Below, piece by piece: positions 36,286-46,034 of a DNA stretch of 64,000 nucleotides. Positions within the stretch are counted from its first letter, which is position 1, and every line of letters starts with the position of its first letter. The position numbers and the translations under genes are program-made. Under the pieces are notes generated by a model. It made no database searches and was not told the DNA's origin. It was given only the letters and a program-made list of their open reading frames with translations. Location: assembly GCF_018457175.1 (NCBI RefSeq), contig NZ_JAGFNU010000002.1, forward strand, positions 248,001 to 312,000, in the 5' to 3' direction. Source of the DNA: Pseudohalocynthiibacter aestuariivivens. Its GTDB lineage: Bacteria; Pseudomonadota; Alphaproteobacteria; Rhodobacterales; Rhodobacteraceae.

Positions 36286-36945
36286 TTAATCCTCAAACAA
36301 TTCGCTTTGGCCTTCTTCGGCTTCTTCTTCATCGTCCGTTTCACCGGACAAACCCAGCATAAGTCCTGGTGGTGGTCTGTTTTCCAGTAACCCGGCGGCG
36401 CGAAGCTCTTTTATGCCGGGTAAGTCGCGCGCATTTTCCAGACCAAAGTGATCCAGGAATTCCTGCGTCACAACAAAAGTGACAGGCCGGCCCGGCGTCA
36501 TGCGGCGCCGTCCGAACCGGATCCATTCCAGTTCAAGCAATTGATCAACTGTACCACGGCTGACGGAAACGCCACGAATTTCTTCAATCTCTGCCCGTGT
36601 GACAGGCTGGTGATAGGCAATAATCGCAAGCGTTTCTATCGCTGCACGGGACAGCTTGCGCGTCTCAACCGTTTCTTTCTGCATCAGAAACCCAAGATCG
36701 GGCGCGGTGCGGATCGCCCAGGCATCCCCGACTTTTGATATTGCAACACCCCGGCCATTATAGCGTTTACGCAGGTAAACCAACGCTTCGGCGGCGTCGC
36801 TGCCATGCGGCATCCGCGCTTCAAGTTCTTTCACCGTAACGGGGTCAGCACTCGCGAAAAGGATCGCCTCAACCATGCGTTCCTGCTCAGCCATTGGTGG
36901 CGCTTCGAAAAGGCTTTCGTTCTCAATTTCGTCGGTATCAGCCAT
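36286..36945 (-). CDS. scpB: Segregation and condensation protein B
   Basis: About 219 residues. ScpB is the winged-helix kleisin partner in the SMC-ScpAB chromosome condensing complex. Seen: 'EAILFASADPVTVKEL', 'IETLAIIAYHQPVTRAEIEEIRGV', 'TVDQLLELEWI', with an acidic tail. ATG 36945 overlaps scpA by eight bases. The tail 'DDEEEAEEGQSELFED' is longer than usual. Confidence 0.94.
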   Translation of the reverse strand: MADTDEIENESLFEAPPMAEQERMVEAILFASADPVTVKELEARMPHGSDAAEALVYLRKRYNGRGVAISKVGDAWAIRTAPDLGFLMQKETVETRKLSRAAIETLAIIAYHQPVTRAEIEEIRGVSVSRGTVDQLLELEWIRFGRRRMTPGRPVTFVVTQEFLDHFGLENARDLPGIKELRAAGLLENRPPPGLMLGLSGETDDEEEAEEGQSELFED

Positions 36946-37744
36946 TTTCGCCGGCCTTCTTACGTATCTGAATGGGCTCAAACATCGCGCCCTGTCTCAT
37001 TTCAATCTTACCAGCTTTCGCTAATTCAAGCGAAGCGGCAAAGGTGGATGCCGTTGCACTACGGCGTCGGGCCGGATCACTTTCCCATCCTTCCGGCAGG
37101 TAGCTCACAAGCTCTGTCCAGTCCACGGAATAGCCGATCAGGCCGCGCATGCGTTCAAGCGCCTGTTTCATAGTGAAGACAGCGTCGCGATCCATCTGGT
37201 ATGGGCGAAACTCATCCTTCGTGCGAATTCTTGCATAGGCCTGCATCAGATCCAGCAAGGTCGCTTTATATGTCGTGCGGCGCACGCGTGAAACATCTTC
37301 TGGCAAACCACGGCGAAAGAAGTCGCGCCCCAACTGGTCCCGCGCCATAAGCCGTGCGGCGGAATCGCGCATAGCCTGCAGACGTTCAAGCTGGAACGCC
37401 AAATGCGCGGCCAGTTCTTCACCCGACGGCCCCTCTTCGTTCGGATCGGGCGGCAGTAGCAACCGCGATTTCAAAAACGCGAGCCACGCCGCCATAACAA
37501 GGTAATCTGCCGCCAGTTCGATCCTAAGGCTTTTGGCGCGTTCGATAAAAGCAAGGTACTGACGCGAAAGATCAAGAACAGATATCTTACGCAGATCAAC
37601 CTTTTGAGTGCGCGACAGGGTCAGAAGCAGATCAAGTGGTCCTTCGTATCCGTCGACGTCAATGATAAGGGCTTCGGCGGCCAACCGTTCCTCGACGCTT
37701 TCTTTTACGTCAGCCTCTACCATGTCAAATCCGTCTTCAGCCAT
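36938..37744 (-). CDS. scpA: Segregation and condensation protein A
   Basis: 268 residues, kleisin subunit bridging the SMC heads. N-terminal 'YEGPLDLLLTLSRTQKVDLRKISVLDLSRQYL' and 'LAADYLVMAAWLAFLKSRLLLP' are the family hallmarks, with a C-terminal winged helix. It overlaps nagZ and scpB by eight bases on each side, suggesting coupled translation of all three. Confidence 0.95.
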   Translation of the reverse strand: MAEDGFDMVEADVKESVEERLAAEALIIDVDGYEGPLDLLLTLSRTQKVDLRKISVLDLSRQYLAFIERAKSLRIELAADYLVMAAWLAFLKSRLLLPPDPNEEGPSGEELAAHLAFQLERLQAMRDSAARLMARDQLGRDFFRRGLPEDVSRVRRTTYKATLLDLMQAYARIRTKDEFRPYQMDRDAVFTMKQALERMRGLIGYSVDWTELVSYLPEGWESDPARRRSATASTFAASLELAKAGKIEMRQGAMFEPIQIRKKAGENG

Positions 37745-38741
37745 TTATCCGCTCGCCTAACAGCGATTCAAGCTCTGCTTCTGCGGCTGTAATGTCAAAC
37801 GGTTTAGGCGTTTTGCGCGCCAGAATCGCCGCGTCGGCCCGTTTCTGCGCACTCTGGGCCAGATGACCTGCTGTATCAGCAATCTGTTCCATTTCAGCCC
37901 TCTCACCATTGCAGTGCAAAATCAGGTCACATCCAGCGCGCAGAGAGGCCTGCGTGCGGCTTTTAACATCCCCTGACAATGCCTGCATCGAGATGTCATC
38001 TGTCATCAGCAAGCCATCAAAACCAATGTCATCTCGGATTCTATTGATCATCACCTTGGATGTCGTTGCGGGGTCCTTGTCCAACGCATCATAGACGACA
38101 TGGGCACTCATCCCGAGCGGTAAGTCAGATAGCTGCCGGAATGTTGAAAAGTCTGTTTCCTCAAGCTCAGACAAGCCAGCTCCAACGCGAGGCAAATCGA
38201 CGTGGCTATCCAGGGTCGCACGCCCGTGTCCCGGAATATGTTTCACAACAGGTAACACGCCGCCATCAAGACTAGCGTTCGCAACATGGCGGGACACCCG
38301 AACAACGGTTTCTGCATCACTGCCATAACAGCGGTTGTGCAGGACCGGGTGAGTATCCGGAAATGCGATATCGGCACATGGCACGCAGTTTACATCAACC
38401 CCAACATCACGAAGCTCTGCCGCAATTACCCTGTACCGCAAATACATGCTGCGCTCTGCCTGATCAGGGTAAGATGCAACCTGATCGAGCGGTGCTTGCC
38501 ATTGCCGCCAGTGCGGTTGGGTTAACCGGGCCACACGGCCACCTTCTTGGTCGATCAGAATTGGGGCATCACGCCCCACTGATGAACGCAGATCATTGGT
38601 GAGTTTTCTTAGCTGAACCGGCGATTCAACATTTCGAGCAAAGAGAATAAAACCCCAAGGGTCAGATTCATTGAAAAACGCGATTTCTTTTGATTGCAAC
38701 ACTGTTCCGCTGCAGCCAAAAATATAGGCGCCCTGCCCCAT
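37737..38741 (-). CDS. nagZ: Beta-N-acetylhexosaminidase NagZ
   Basis: 334 residues, glycoside hydrolase family 3. It removes GlcNAc from muropeptides in cell-wall recycling, in the cytoplasm. Seen: 'ILIDQEGGRVARL', 'VVKHIPGHGRATLDSHVDLP' with the catalytic His/Asp dyad, and 'GFDGLLMTDDISMQAL' with the nucleophile Asp. There is no signal peptide. It overlaps scpA by eight bases and follows the SPOR gene by two bases. Confidence 0.95.
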   Translation of the reverse strand: MGQGAYIFGCSGTVLQSKEIAFFNESDPWGFILFARNVESPVQLRKLTNDLRSSVGRDAPILIDQEGGRVARLTQPHWRQWQAPLDQVASYPDQAERSMYLRYRVIAAELRDVGVDVNCVPCADIAFPDTHPVLHNRCYGSDAETVVRVSRHVANASLDGGVLPVVKHIPGHGRATLDSHVDLPRVGAGLSELEETDFSTFRQLSDLPLGMSAHVVYDALDKDPATTSKVMINRIRDDIGFDGLLMTDDISMQALSGDVKSRTQASLRAGCDLILHCNGERAEMEQIADTAGHLAQSAQKRADAAILARKTPKPFDITAAEAELESLLGERING

Positions 38742-38743
38742 CC

Positions 38744-39682
38744 TTAGCGAACAACCACTGGAATACAGGCTGCGTCTTTTGCCAGCAAAACTGCGCAGAA
38801 CCGGCGCGCATCATTGATATCAGCAAACCCCAAGGCACGCAGACGGTAAAACTTTCGCCCACCACTGGTTGCTTCCTGAACGACGCGCGATTTGTCTTCG
38901 AAATATTCATCGAAATCTGTAGCCAGTTGCATCCAAACAGTTACGGCCTGCTCGGCACTGTCAAAAGCGCCAAGTTGGACGAGCCGCGTGCCGGGCGCAA
39001 TTTCGAGGGGCGCATCTTCGTTAGCAGAGGCAACTGCGGCTGTCACTGCCGCCTCGGCGGAGGCAACCGCCTGATGGATCACCGCATCTTCGGGACGTGC
39101 AATGGGCCGAAGCGAACGCGACACACCCGGAACCGATGCATCGACAACATCTTTGCGGGCTGGCGTTTGTTGTGCGGCTTCTGTCTCTGTCGCTGTCGCG
39201 GCGATCTGCTCGGCCAGTTCCTGAACCGCAGCGTTTGTTTCGTCAGAAACATCGGTCATAGCGACCAGAACGGGGATATCTTCAGCGGGTTCTGTCACGT
39301 CAGCTCTGACCGGCGAAGCGGCATCAGCACGCGCAACCGGCCGATCCGCCGCAATCAGTTCAATTGGGCTTGGCGCAAGGATCAGTCGATCAGCCGTTGG
39401 GGCCGCCTGTCCTTCTGACTGAACAGAGTTGACGGATAGGCCCTGATGAGAGGCTTGCCGCCCCCCAGGATCTTCAGGCTGAACCCGCATCGGCCCTTCC
39501 AAAGCGCGCACGACAGGAACGCCAGTTACGTCACGTACCGCCAAACGATACCCCCATACCGCGAGCCCCACAATCAGGGCCACGGATAGGAGCGCGCCTG
39601 TCCAATTTGCCAAAAATGTCATTTCATTGCCGACATCGGAGTCTTCCGTACGCCGATATGCGTTGTATTCAACGTCTGCCAT
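38744..39682 (-). CDS. SPOR-domain membrane protein
   Basis: 312 residues. A cytoplasmic N-tail is followed by one membrane helix ('TGALLSVALIVGLAVWGYRLAV', about 28-50), a long Ala/Glu/Pro-rich linker (about 60-225) and a C-terminal SPOR domain ('GTRLVQLGAFDSAEQAVTVWMQL', 'GRKFYRLRALGFADINDARRFCAVLLAKDAACIPV'). SPOR domains bind denuded peptidoglycan at the septum. It lies between argS and nagZ, a conserved order in Rhodobacterales. Confidence 0.9.
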   Translation of the reverse strand: MADVEYNAYRRTEDSDVGNEMTFLANWTGALLSVALIVGLAVWGYRLAVRDVTGVPVVRALEGPMRVQPEDPGGRQASHQGLSVNSVQSEGQAAPTADRLILAPSPIELIAADRPVARADAASPVRADVTEPAEDIPVLVAMTDVSDETNAAVQELAEQIAATATETEAAQQTPARKDVVDASVPGVSRSLRPIARPEDAVIHQAVASAEAAVTAAVASANEDAPLEIAPGTRLVQLGAFDSAEQAVTVWMQLATDFDEYFEDKSRVVQEATSGGRKFYRLRALGFADINDARRFCAVLLAKDAACIPVVVR

Positions 39683-39758
39683 TGTTGCCTCACTGCCCTT
39701 TCCGCCACGCGGATCGGTCTGTCTTGCTGCCTCATGAGAGCGTCGATTGCACTTGTTT

Positions 39759-41504
39759 TCAGCGCATTTCCTCGACTGGCTCTACACCTAAGATACCAAG
39801 ACCTGCAGAAATAACAACGGCAACACTGCGTATTAAGGCGATTTTTGCCTGTGACGTTTCTGTTTTACCCTCTTGCAGGAACCGCAATTCCGGCAATTCA
39901 TTGCCTTTGTTCCAAAGCGCATGAAAATCAGACGCTAATTCATAAAGGTAAAACGCAACACGGTGAGGTTCATTCGTACGTGCAGCGATCTCTATCAAAC
40001 GGGGCCATTCGGCCAATTTTTTAGCCACTTCCAGTTCTGAGTCATGAGACAACTGGCTCAGGTCCGCAGATGCAAGGGTTGCATCATCAACCGCAATTCC
40101 CGCCTCTCGCGCTTTGCGCAAAACGGAATTCACCCGCGCATGGGCATATTGCACATAAAACACAGGATTATCTTTAGACTGCTCGAGCACATGGGCGAAA
40201 TCAAAATCAAGTGGTGCATCGTTTTTGCGTGTCAGCATCACAAAGCGGGTCACGCCAGGGCCGACCTGATCCACGACATCGCGCAGGGTCACAAAGGTCC
40301 CTGCCCGTTTCGACATCTTGAACGGCTCGCCGTCCTTATAAAGTTTCACCAGTTGCGTCAGCTTGATATCAAGCGTGACCTTGCCCCCAGACAGTGCGGA
40401 CACCGCCGCTTTCATCCGCTTGACGTAACCGCCGTGGTCAGCGCCAAAGACGTCGATCAGCGCATCATACCCGCGCTGCACCTTGTCATAGTGATAGGCT
40501 ATATCCGGTGCGAAATAGGTCCAGCTTCCGTCAGATTTTTTGACAGGCCGATCAACATCATCCCCGTGTTCCGTTGATTTGAAAAGCGTCTGCTGACGCG
40601 GTTCCCAGTCTTCCAGGGTTTTGCCCTTTGGCGGCTCAAGAACGCCTTCGTAAAGTAGCCCTTTGCTTTCCAGATCAGCCAATGCAGCTTCGATCAAGCC
40701 GGTGCCATACAATGATTTTTCGCTAAAAAAGCGATCCATCTCAACGCCAAGCGACTTTAGATCGTCGCGGATCAAGCCCATCATTGCTTCGGTGGCAAAT
40801 TCCCGCACGTCAGCCAGCCAGACGTCTTCACCCTTTCCGACGTATGCATCACCGACCTTTTCCTTCAGTTCGGCACCAACCGGAATGAGGTAATCGCCTG
40901 GGTAAGTTCCGTCTTCAAAGGCAACGTCCTGACCATGCGCTTCGAGATACCGAAGATAGACAGACCGGGCGAGCACATCGACCTGCGCGCCACCATCGTT
41001 GATGTAATATTCACGCGTTACGTCATAGCCAGCGAAATCAAGCAGGCTCGCCAGAGCATCACCAAAAACCGCACCCCGCGTGTGACCAACATGAAGCGGG
41101 CCTGTGGGGTTGGCGGAAACATATTCAACATTCACCCGTCTGCCCTGCCCCACATTCGAGCGGCCAAATTTGTCACCTTCGACAAGCGCTGCATGAACGA
41201 CAGATTGCCAAATCGTCGGGGCCAGTCGAAGGTTGAGGAAACCCGGCCCAGCCACTTCTGCCAGAACAACACGCGGATCCTGCGACAGTTTTTCCGCCAG
41301 GTTTTGCGCGATATCACGTGGCTTGAGCCCCGCAGGCTTCGCCAGAACCATCGCCGCATTGGTCGCCATATCGCCATGGGCTGCATCGCGCGGTGGCTCT
41401 ACAGCAACATTCGAAAAACCCAGCCCCTCAGGCAGCGCGCCCTCGGCGGTCAGGGTTGCAAGGCTGTCCAGAACCAATGTTCTGATTTCGGCGAATAGGT
41501 TCAT
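39759..41504 (-). CDS. argS: Arginyl-tRNA synthetase
   Basis: About 581 residues, class I synthetase. HIGH motif in '[18 protein letters not shown]' and KMSKS-like '[11 protein letters not shown]', plus the N-terminal tRNA-binding Add-1 domain ('[15 protein letters not shown]') and C-terminal DALR anticodon domain. ATG 41504 was chosen for GAGGAAAC upstream; the open frame runs 18 codons further but lacks similarity there. Confidence 0.97.
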   Translation of the reverse strand: MNLFAEIRTLVLDSLATLTAEGALPEGLGFSNVAVEPPRDAAHGDMATNAAMVLAKPAGLKPRDIAQNLAEKLSQDPRVVLAEVAGPGFLNLRLAPTIWQSVVHAALVEGDKFGRSNVGQGRRVNVEYVSANPTGPLHVGHTRGAVFGDALASLLDFAGYDVTREYYINDGGAQVDVLARSVYLRYLEAHGQDVAFEDGTYPGDYLIPVGAELKEKVGDAYVGKGEDVWLADVREFATEAMMGLIRDDLKSLGVEMDRFFSEKSLYGTGLIEAALADLESKGLLYEGVLEPPKGKTLEDWEPRQQTLFKSTEHGDDVDRPVKKSDGSWTYFAPDIAYHYDKVQRGYDALIDVFGADHGGYVKRMKAAVSALSGGKVTLDIKLTQLVKLYKDGEPFKMSKRAGTFVTLRDVVDQVGPGVTRFVMLTRKNDAPLDFDFAHVLEQSKDNPVFYVQYAHARVNSVLRKAREAGIAVDDATLASADLSQLSHDSELEVAKKLAEWPRLIEIAARTNEPHRVAFYLYELASDFHALWNKGNELPELRFLQEGKTETSQAKIALIRSVAVVISAGLGILGVEPVEEMR

Positions 41505-41636
41505 GTCGGTTTCCTCAAGGTATTGGCGCGGGTTTACCACGCCGCCCCCAAAGGTCAACGCTCACAAAGTGACTTGTTGGTCTTCCAGCAATCTATCCGT
41601 TTAAAAAAGCGCAATGATCGCCGATTGACCCGCCTT

Positions 41637-42794
41637 TTACCGGTCGGGCAATTCTGCCCCGCCTATCATGCGCGCGTGTTCCTGGATCGCGAAGCGATCG
41701 GTCATTCCGGCAATATAATCCGCAACAATCCGGGCAAGCGCCGTTTCTCCATCGGCCTCTGCAACATCTTTGCGCCACTGCTTTGGCAGCAGATCAGTCT
41801 GCTCCATGAAAAGCGGAAACAGTTCCATCACGACGCGCGTTACAACCTTGCGCATCTCGATCACCTCTGGCGCGCGGTACATCCGGTGAAACAAAAACTC
41901 ACGGATCACTTTCAGCTTTTGAAAAACATCGTCAGAGAACTGAACCATCGGGCGGCCCGCATGTCGAATGTCGATCACCGTTTCAGGTGAAAGATCGCCC
42001 AGTCGCGCGCGACTTACGTTGATCACATCCTCTACCAAAAGACCAAAGAAACGGCGTAAGGCCTCGTGTCGGCGACGGTAGTAGTTCAGGCCGGGATATT
42101 TATCATCGACCCTTTTGAAACACCCGTCCAACAGCGGCATCTCTGCAAGCTCGTCGGTCGAAAACAATTCTGCACGCAAACCATCATGTAGATCATGGTT
42201 GTTATAGGCGACATCGTCCGCCAAAGCCGCAACTTGAGCTTCGGCGCTTGCGTAGGTATGCAGTTCCAGATCATGCACAGTATTGTAGTCGGCCAAAGCG
42301 TAGGGCAGATCACCCACAACAGGGCCATTATGTTTGGCGATGCCTTCAAGCGTTTCCCACGTCAGATTCAGACCGTCCCACTCGGCATAATGTCGTTCTA
42401 GCGATGTTACGATGCGGATCGCTTGTGCATTGTGATCAAACCCACCGTAGGGTTTCATCAGCACATGCATCGCCTCTTCACCCGTATGGCCAAACGGTGT
42501 ATGGCCCAGATCATGCGCCAGTGCGATCGCCTCGGTCAGTTCCGGATTTAACCCCAAAGCACCCGCAATCGTGCGTGCCACCTGGGCGACCTCGATCGAA
42601 TGGGTCAGGCGCGTGCGGTAGTAATCGCCCTCATGTTCGATAAAAACCTGCGTTTTATGCTTTAGCCGGCGAAACGCCGACGCATGAATAATACGGTCCC
42701 GGTCACGTTGAAAACATGACCTAAATGCGCTCTCTTCTTCTGCGTACAGCCGTCCCCGGGCTGAAGCAGGGTCCGAGGCATATGCGTTTCGCAT
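41637..42794 (-). CDS. dgt: Deoxyguanosinetriphosphate triphosphohydrolase-like protein
   Basis: 385 residues, HD-domain dNTPase of the type 2 (Dgt-like) group. Seen: 'FRSCFQRDRDRIIHASAFRRLKHKTQVF', 'RLTHSIEVAQVARTIAGAL' (first His of the metal site), 'AIALAHDLGHTPFGHTGEEAM' (HD pair) and 'DDVAYNNHDLHDGL' (Asp). It hydrolyses dNTP to the nucleoside and triphosphate. It heads the leftward argS block and diverges from the A-type Fe-S gene 79 bases away. Confidence 0.93.
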   Translation of the reverse strand: MRNAYASDPASARGRLYAEEESAFRSCFQRDRDRIIHASAFRRLKHKTQVFIEHEGDYYRTRLTHSIEVAQVARTIAGALGLNPELTEAIALAHDLGHTPFGHTGEEAMHVLMKPYGGFDHNAQAIRIVTSLERHYAEWDGLNLTWETLEGIAKHNGPVVGDLPYALADYNTVHDLELHTYASAEAQVAALADDVAYNNHDLHDGLRAELFSTDELAEMPLLDGCFKRVDDKYPGLNYYRRRHEALRRFFGLLVEDVINVSRARLGDLSPETVIDIRHAGRPMVQFSDDVFQKLKVIREFLFHRMYRAPEVIEMRKVVTRVVMELFPLFMEQTDLLPKQWRKDVAEADGETALARIVADYIAGMTDRFAIQEHARMIGGAELPDR

Positions 42795-42873
42795 GGTTCT
42801 GCCTGTTGTCGCCTGTTGTTCGCATCCTTATATTGCTTTTGAACGAATATGAAAACGCGCATAAGGCGATAAA

Positions 42874-43206
42874 ATGGAACTTACACTGCCCCCAAAGGTC
42901 ACACCCCGCGCATTTCAGCGTTTAGCAGAAATCAATGCGTCCTCAAAAGAGGTAAAGGCGCTGCGCGTAGCGGTCGAAGGCGGTGGTTGTTCCGGCTTTC
43001 AGTACGAAATCACACTGGACGCACCAGCAAAAGATGACCTGATCCTTGAAGAGAATGGGCAAAAAGTCGTGGTTGATGCAATTTCACTGCCGTTTCTGAG
43101 CAATGCAGTCATCGATTTCACCGAAGAACTGATCGGAGCGCGGTTCATCATTGAAAACCCCAACGCGACCAGCAGCTGTGGCTGTGGGACAAGTTTTTCA
43201 ATGTAA
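42874..43206 (+). CDS. erpA: A-type iron-sulfur carrier protein (IscA/ErpA family)
   Basis: 110 residues, HesB/IscA family. The three cluster-binding cysteines are present: Cys39 ('GGGCSGFQY') and Cys102, Cys104 ('SSCGCGTSFS'). It carries [2Fe-2S] or [4Fe-4S] clusters to target proteins. The ErpA name rests on similarity of the N-terminus; IscA/SufA cannot be ruled out. It stands apart from any suf operon and diverges from dgt. Confidence 0.88.
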   Translation: MELTLPPKVTPRAFQRLAEINASSKEVKALRVAVEGGGCSGFQYEITLDAPAKDDLILEENGQKVVVDAISLPFLSNAVIDFTEELIGARFIIENPNATSSCGCGTSFSM

Positions 43207-43385
43207 TCGCCTGTTCTGCGTTATCAGGTTCTCGGCCGCTTGCGCCGGCGACGCTAATTTGTCGAACATTTTGTTTTTGCCGCCGTCTGACAGATATTTT
43301 CTCTACCATGATCAAATCATCATAAGACTTGTACCCGCCCCTTTCCCCCAGCTACTAAAGTGGAAATCGCTGTGAGGACATCCGG
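43207..43385. other. Intergenic region before xth
   Basis: 179 bases; no gene, hairpin terminator or clear operator seen. Confidence 0.4.
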
Positions 43386-44165
43386 ATGAAAATCGCCACA
43401 TTTAACATCAACGGGATCAAGGCACGGATCAACGCACTTTCAGATTGGCTGGATGAAGCACAACCTGATGTTGCCCTGTTGCAGGAAATTAAATCAATCG
43501 ATGAAAATTTCCCTCGCGAGATGTTTGAAGACAAAGGTTACAATGTTCAAACGCATGGTCAGAAAAGCTTCAATGGCGTGGCGATCCTTTCCAAGCTCCC
43601 TTTGGAGGATGTGACGCGCGGTCTGCCGGGCGATGATGACGACGAACAAGCCCGCTGGATTGAAGCAACAGTTGTCGGGGAGCAGGCGGTGCGCATCTGC
43701 GGGTTGTACCTCCCGAATGGCAACCCCGTACCGGGCCCGAAGTATGATTATAAACTGGCCTGGATGGAAAGACTCTACAAACGCGCGCAAGAGTTACTGA
43801 GAAGCGAAGAACCGGCCTTAATGGCAGGGGATTACAATATAATTCCGCAAGCAGAAGACGCGAAAAAACCGGAAGATTGGGTTGATGACGCCCTGTTTCG
43901 CATCGAAAGCCGGACCGCGTGGCGCAAGATCGTCAACCTTGGCTTCACCGAGGCATTTCGCGCGCGCAATCAACTGCCCGAGCAATATAGTTTCTGGGAC
44001 TATCAGGCTGGGGCCTGGAACCGGAACAACGGCATTCGTATTGATCACTTCCTTATGACGCCGCAATGCGCTGATTTATTGCGAGATTGTCAGATCGATT
44101 CTGCGATACGAGGACGTGAAAAACCCTCTGACCACGTGCCGGTCTGGGTCGATATCGCGGCCTGA
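43386..44165 (+). CDS. xth: Exodeoxyribonuclease III
   Basis: 259 residues, AP endonuclease/exonuclease of base excision repair. Catalytic motifs: 'TFNINGIKAR', 'LLQEIKS' (metal-binding Glu), 'GLYLPNG', 'LMAGDYNI' (Asp/Asn), 'GIRIDHFLM' and 'SDHVPVWVDI' (Asp-His). It ends eight bases from the convergent monooxygenase gene. Confidence 0.96.
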   Translation: MKIATFNINGIKARINALSDWLDEAQPDVALLQEIKSIDENFPREMFEDKGYNVQTHGQKSFNGVAILSKLPLEDVTRGLPGDDDDEQARWIEATVVGEQAVRICGLYLPNGNPVPGPKYDYKLAWMERLYKRAQELLRSEEPALMAGDYNIIPQAEDAKKPEDWVDDALFRIESRTAWRKIVNLGFTEAFRARNQLPEQYSFWDYQAGAWNRNNGIRIDHFLMTPQCADLLRDCQIDSAIRGREKPSDHVPVWVDIAA

Positions 44166-44173
44166 CACCAAAG

Positions 44174-45355
44174 TTAACTGGATTTTGTCACGTCGTAGCC
44201 ATAGAGCCAGTCAAATTTTTTCAACGCCATATCTGGCGCGATATGGTTTGTCAGCCGTAAAGCCGTGTGCGCGGCGAAACGCAATGGTTTCAGACGCAGG
44301 TGGTAGTTACGGGCATTCTTACTTGCTGCATTTATTACACGGGTCGCGCGTGCATGACGGCGGTTTTGATACGCTGCAAGCCCTGTCTCGACCTCGGTCG
44401 TTTTCTGCAAACTATCTGCGAGCGTCCAGGCATCTTCCAGCGCCATTGATGCCCCCTGGGCCATGAACGGCAAAGTAGGATGCGCAGCATCACCCAGAAT
44501 CGCGGTGTGATTCTTGAACCATTTTGGCGCGACCCGATGCCTGAACAGTCCCCAAAGGTGCAATGTTTCGACGCGCTCCAGCAACGCCTGAACTTCCGGG
44601 CAGAATTCCGCAAACGCAGCGCGCAGATTTGCTGGCTCATCGGGATGATTCCAGCCTTCTGCCGCCCAGTCTCTGCGCTCTTCCACGGCGACTATATTTA
44701 TCATCGATCCCCCACGCAAAGGATAGCAAACCAAATGACGACCCGGGCCCATGTAAACTGTTGCGACCGCTGGCTCGTTTCCTAATGCGGGCACAACGGC
44801 ACGCCACGCGACCTGGCGCGTGAAAAATGGTTTGGAGACGCCATTCAGGGCGATACGCGTCGGTGAATTGACACCATCCGCCCCAATCAAAATATCCGAT
44901 TTCGTGGTTGCGCCCTGCGCTGTCTGCAACCACGCACGCCCCTTTTCAGTGAAGGAAACCTCTGTAACGCATTGCAGCAGTCGGATTTTAACACCAGCAT
45001 CGCGCGCAGACTCTGCCAGCATTTCAACCAGATCGGCACGGTGCAGAAAATAATAGTTTTGCGGCGTATCCTGTCGTGTCAGATCAAGTTCAAAGACAAG
45101 CTTGCCTGCACGAAAATCACGTAGCTGCACCCCTTTGGCCCGAAAACCTTTCTTTCGAATCGCGTCTCCCAAGCCAAGCGATTGAAGCACGACAGCGCCA
45201 TTTGGGCTGATTTGAAGGCCTGCGCCGACTTCACTTATTTTGTCAGCCTGCTCAAGAATGGTAACGTCAGCGCCAGCGCGTGCAAGGGCCGTCGCTGCTG
45301 CCAGCCCACCAATGCCAGCGCCCAGAACTTTTATTTTTTGATCCGCAAGCGTCAA
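44174..45355 (-). CDS. FAD-dependent aromatic-type monooxygenase (salicylate hydroxylase-like)
   Basis: 393 residues, group A flavin monooxygenase. FAD-binding 'GAGIGGLAAATALARAGADVTILEQA' at about 12-38, the 'GADGVNSPTRIAL' motif, and 'ILGDAAHPTLPFMAQGASMALEDAWTLA'. The 'VGAGLQISPNGAVVLQSLGLG' stretch is typical of salicylate and 6-hydroxynicotinate hydroxylase-like proteins. The substrate is unknown and no aromatic-degradation neighbours are present. It is convergent with xth and lies downstream of dksA on the same strand. Confidence 0.88.
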   Translation of the reverse strand: MTLADQKIKVLGAGIGGLAAATALARAGADVTILEQADKISEVGAGLQISPNGAVVLQSLGLGDAIRKKGFRAKGVQLRDFRAGKLVFELDLTRQDTPQNYYFLHRADLVEMLAESARDAGVKIRLLQCVTEVSFTEKGRAWLQTAQGATTKSDILIGADGVNSPTRIALNGVSKPFFTRQVAWRAVVPALGNEPAVATVYMGPGRHLVCYPLRGGSMINIVAVEERRDWAAEGWNHPDEPANLRAAFAEFCPEVQALLERVETLHLWGLFRHRVAPKWFKNHTAILGDAAHPTLPFMAQGASMALEDAWTLADSLQKTTEVETGLAAYQNRRHARATRVINAASKNARNYHLRLKPLRFAAHTALRLTNHIAPDMALKKFDWLYGYDVTKSS

Positions 45356-45427
45356 ATCCAGCCTCTCAAACGAAAGACGCCAGAGCTATTCAGCCCCGGC
45401 GCCCCCCTAAATTTTTGTTCACGGCGA

Positions 45428-45850
45428 TCAATCGTCGCGATGAACTTTTTCTTGCCTCTCGTGGCGTTCTTGCGCTTCGAGGCTCATCGTCGCGATCGGG
45501 CGCGCATCAAGACGTTTCAACGAAATTGGTTCGCCTGTTTCTTCGCAATACCCATATTCGCCTTCATCGATACGGCGAAGTGCTGAGTCAATTTTTGCAA
45601 CCAGCTTACGCTGACGGTCACGCGTGCGCAGCTCCAATGCACGATCTGTCTCTTCCGAGGCACGATCTGCGACATCTGGGATGTTGCGTGAACCATCTTG
45701 CAAGCCTTCGATGGTATCTTTGCTATCGGCCATAAGTTCGTTTTTCCAGTTGGTCAGCTTGCGTCGGAAATACGCCAACTGACGTTCGTTCATAAACGAT
45801 TCATCTTCTGCTGGGCGATAGTCGTCTGGTAGGAAAACTTCGGCTTTCAT
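45428..45850 (-). CDS. dksA: DksA-type RNA polymerase-binding factor, zinc cysteines mostly absent
   Basis: About 140 residues. It binds in the secondary channel of RNA polymerase with ppGpp and adjusts rRNA and amino-acid gene transcription. The coiled coil has 'NIPDVADRASEETDRALELRTRDRQRKL', keeping the tip 'DVADRAS'. The zinc finger of E. coli DksA has four Cys; here only one remains ('YGYCEETGEPI'), and the second pair is 'TMSL'. This zinc-independent form is known in alphaproteobacteria. ATG 45850 has GGGAGCAGG upstream; ATG 45901 also has a good site and would add 17 residues. Confidence 0.92.
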   Translation of the reverse strand: MKAEVFLPDDYRPAEDESFMNERQLAYFRRKLTNWKNELMADSKDTIEGLQDGSRNIPDVADRASEETDRALELRTRDRQRKLVAKIDSALRRIDEGEYGYCEETGEPISLKRLDARPIATMSLEAQERHERQEKVHRDD

Positions 45851-46034
45851 ACCTGCTCCCTTAACTTTGCCTGTGACTGGCTCTGAATGTGAGTCTGACA
45901 TCCGGCTCCCTCTTTATGACCCGTCGTCTAATCCAATCTAAAAGGATTGTCACTAGGTGATTACACAGAGTTGAAGCGGCTGTCTTGTGTGGTAATGTCA
46001 CGTTTAAATCCATAACCGGGCACTGAAGAACATT

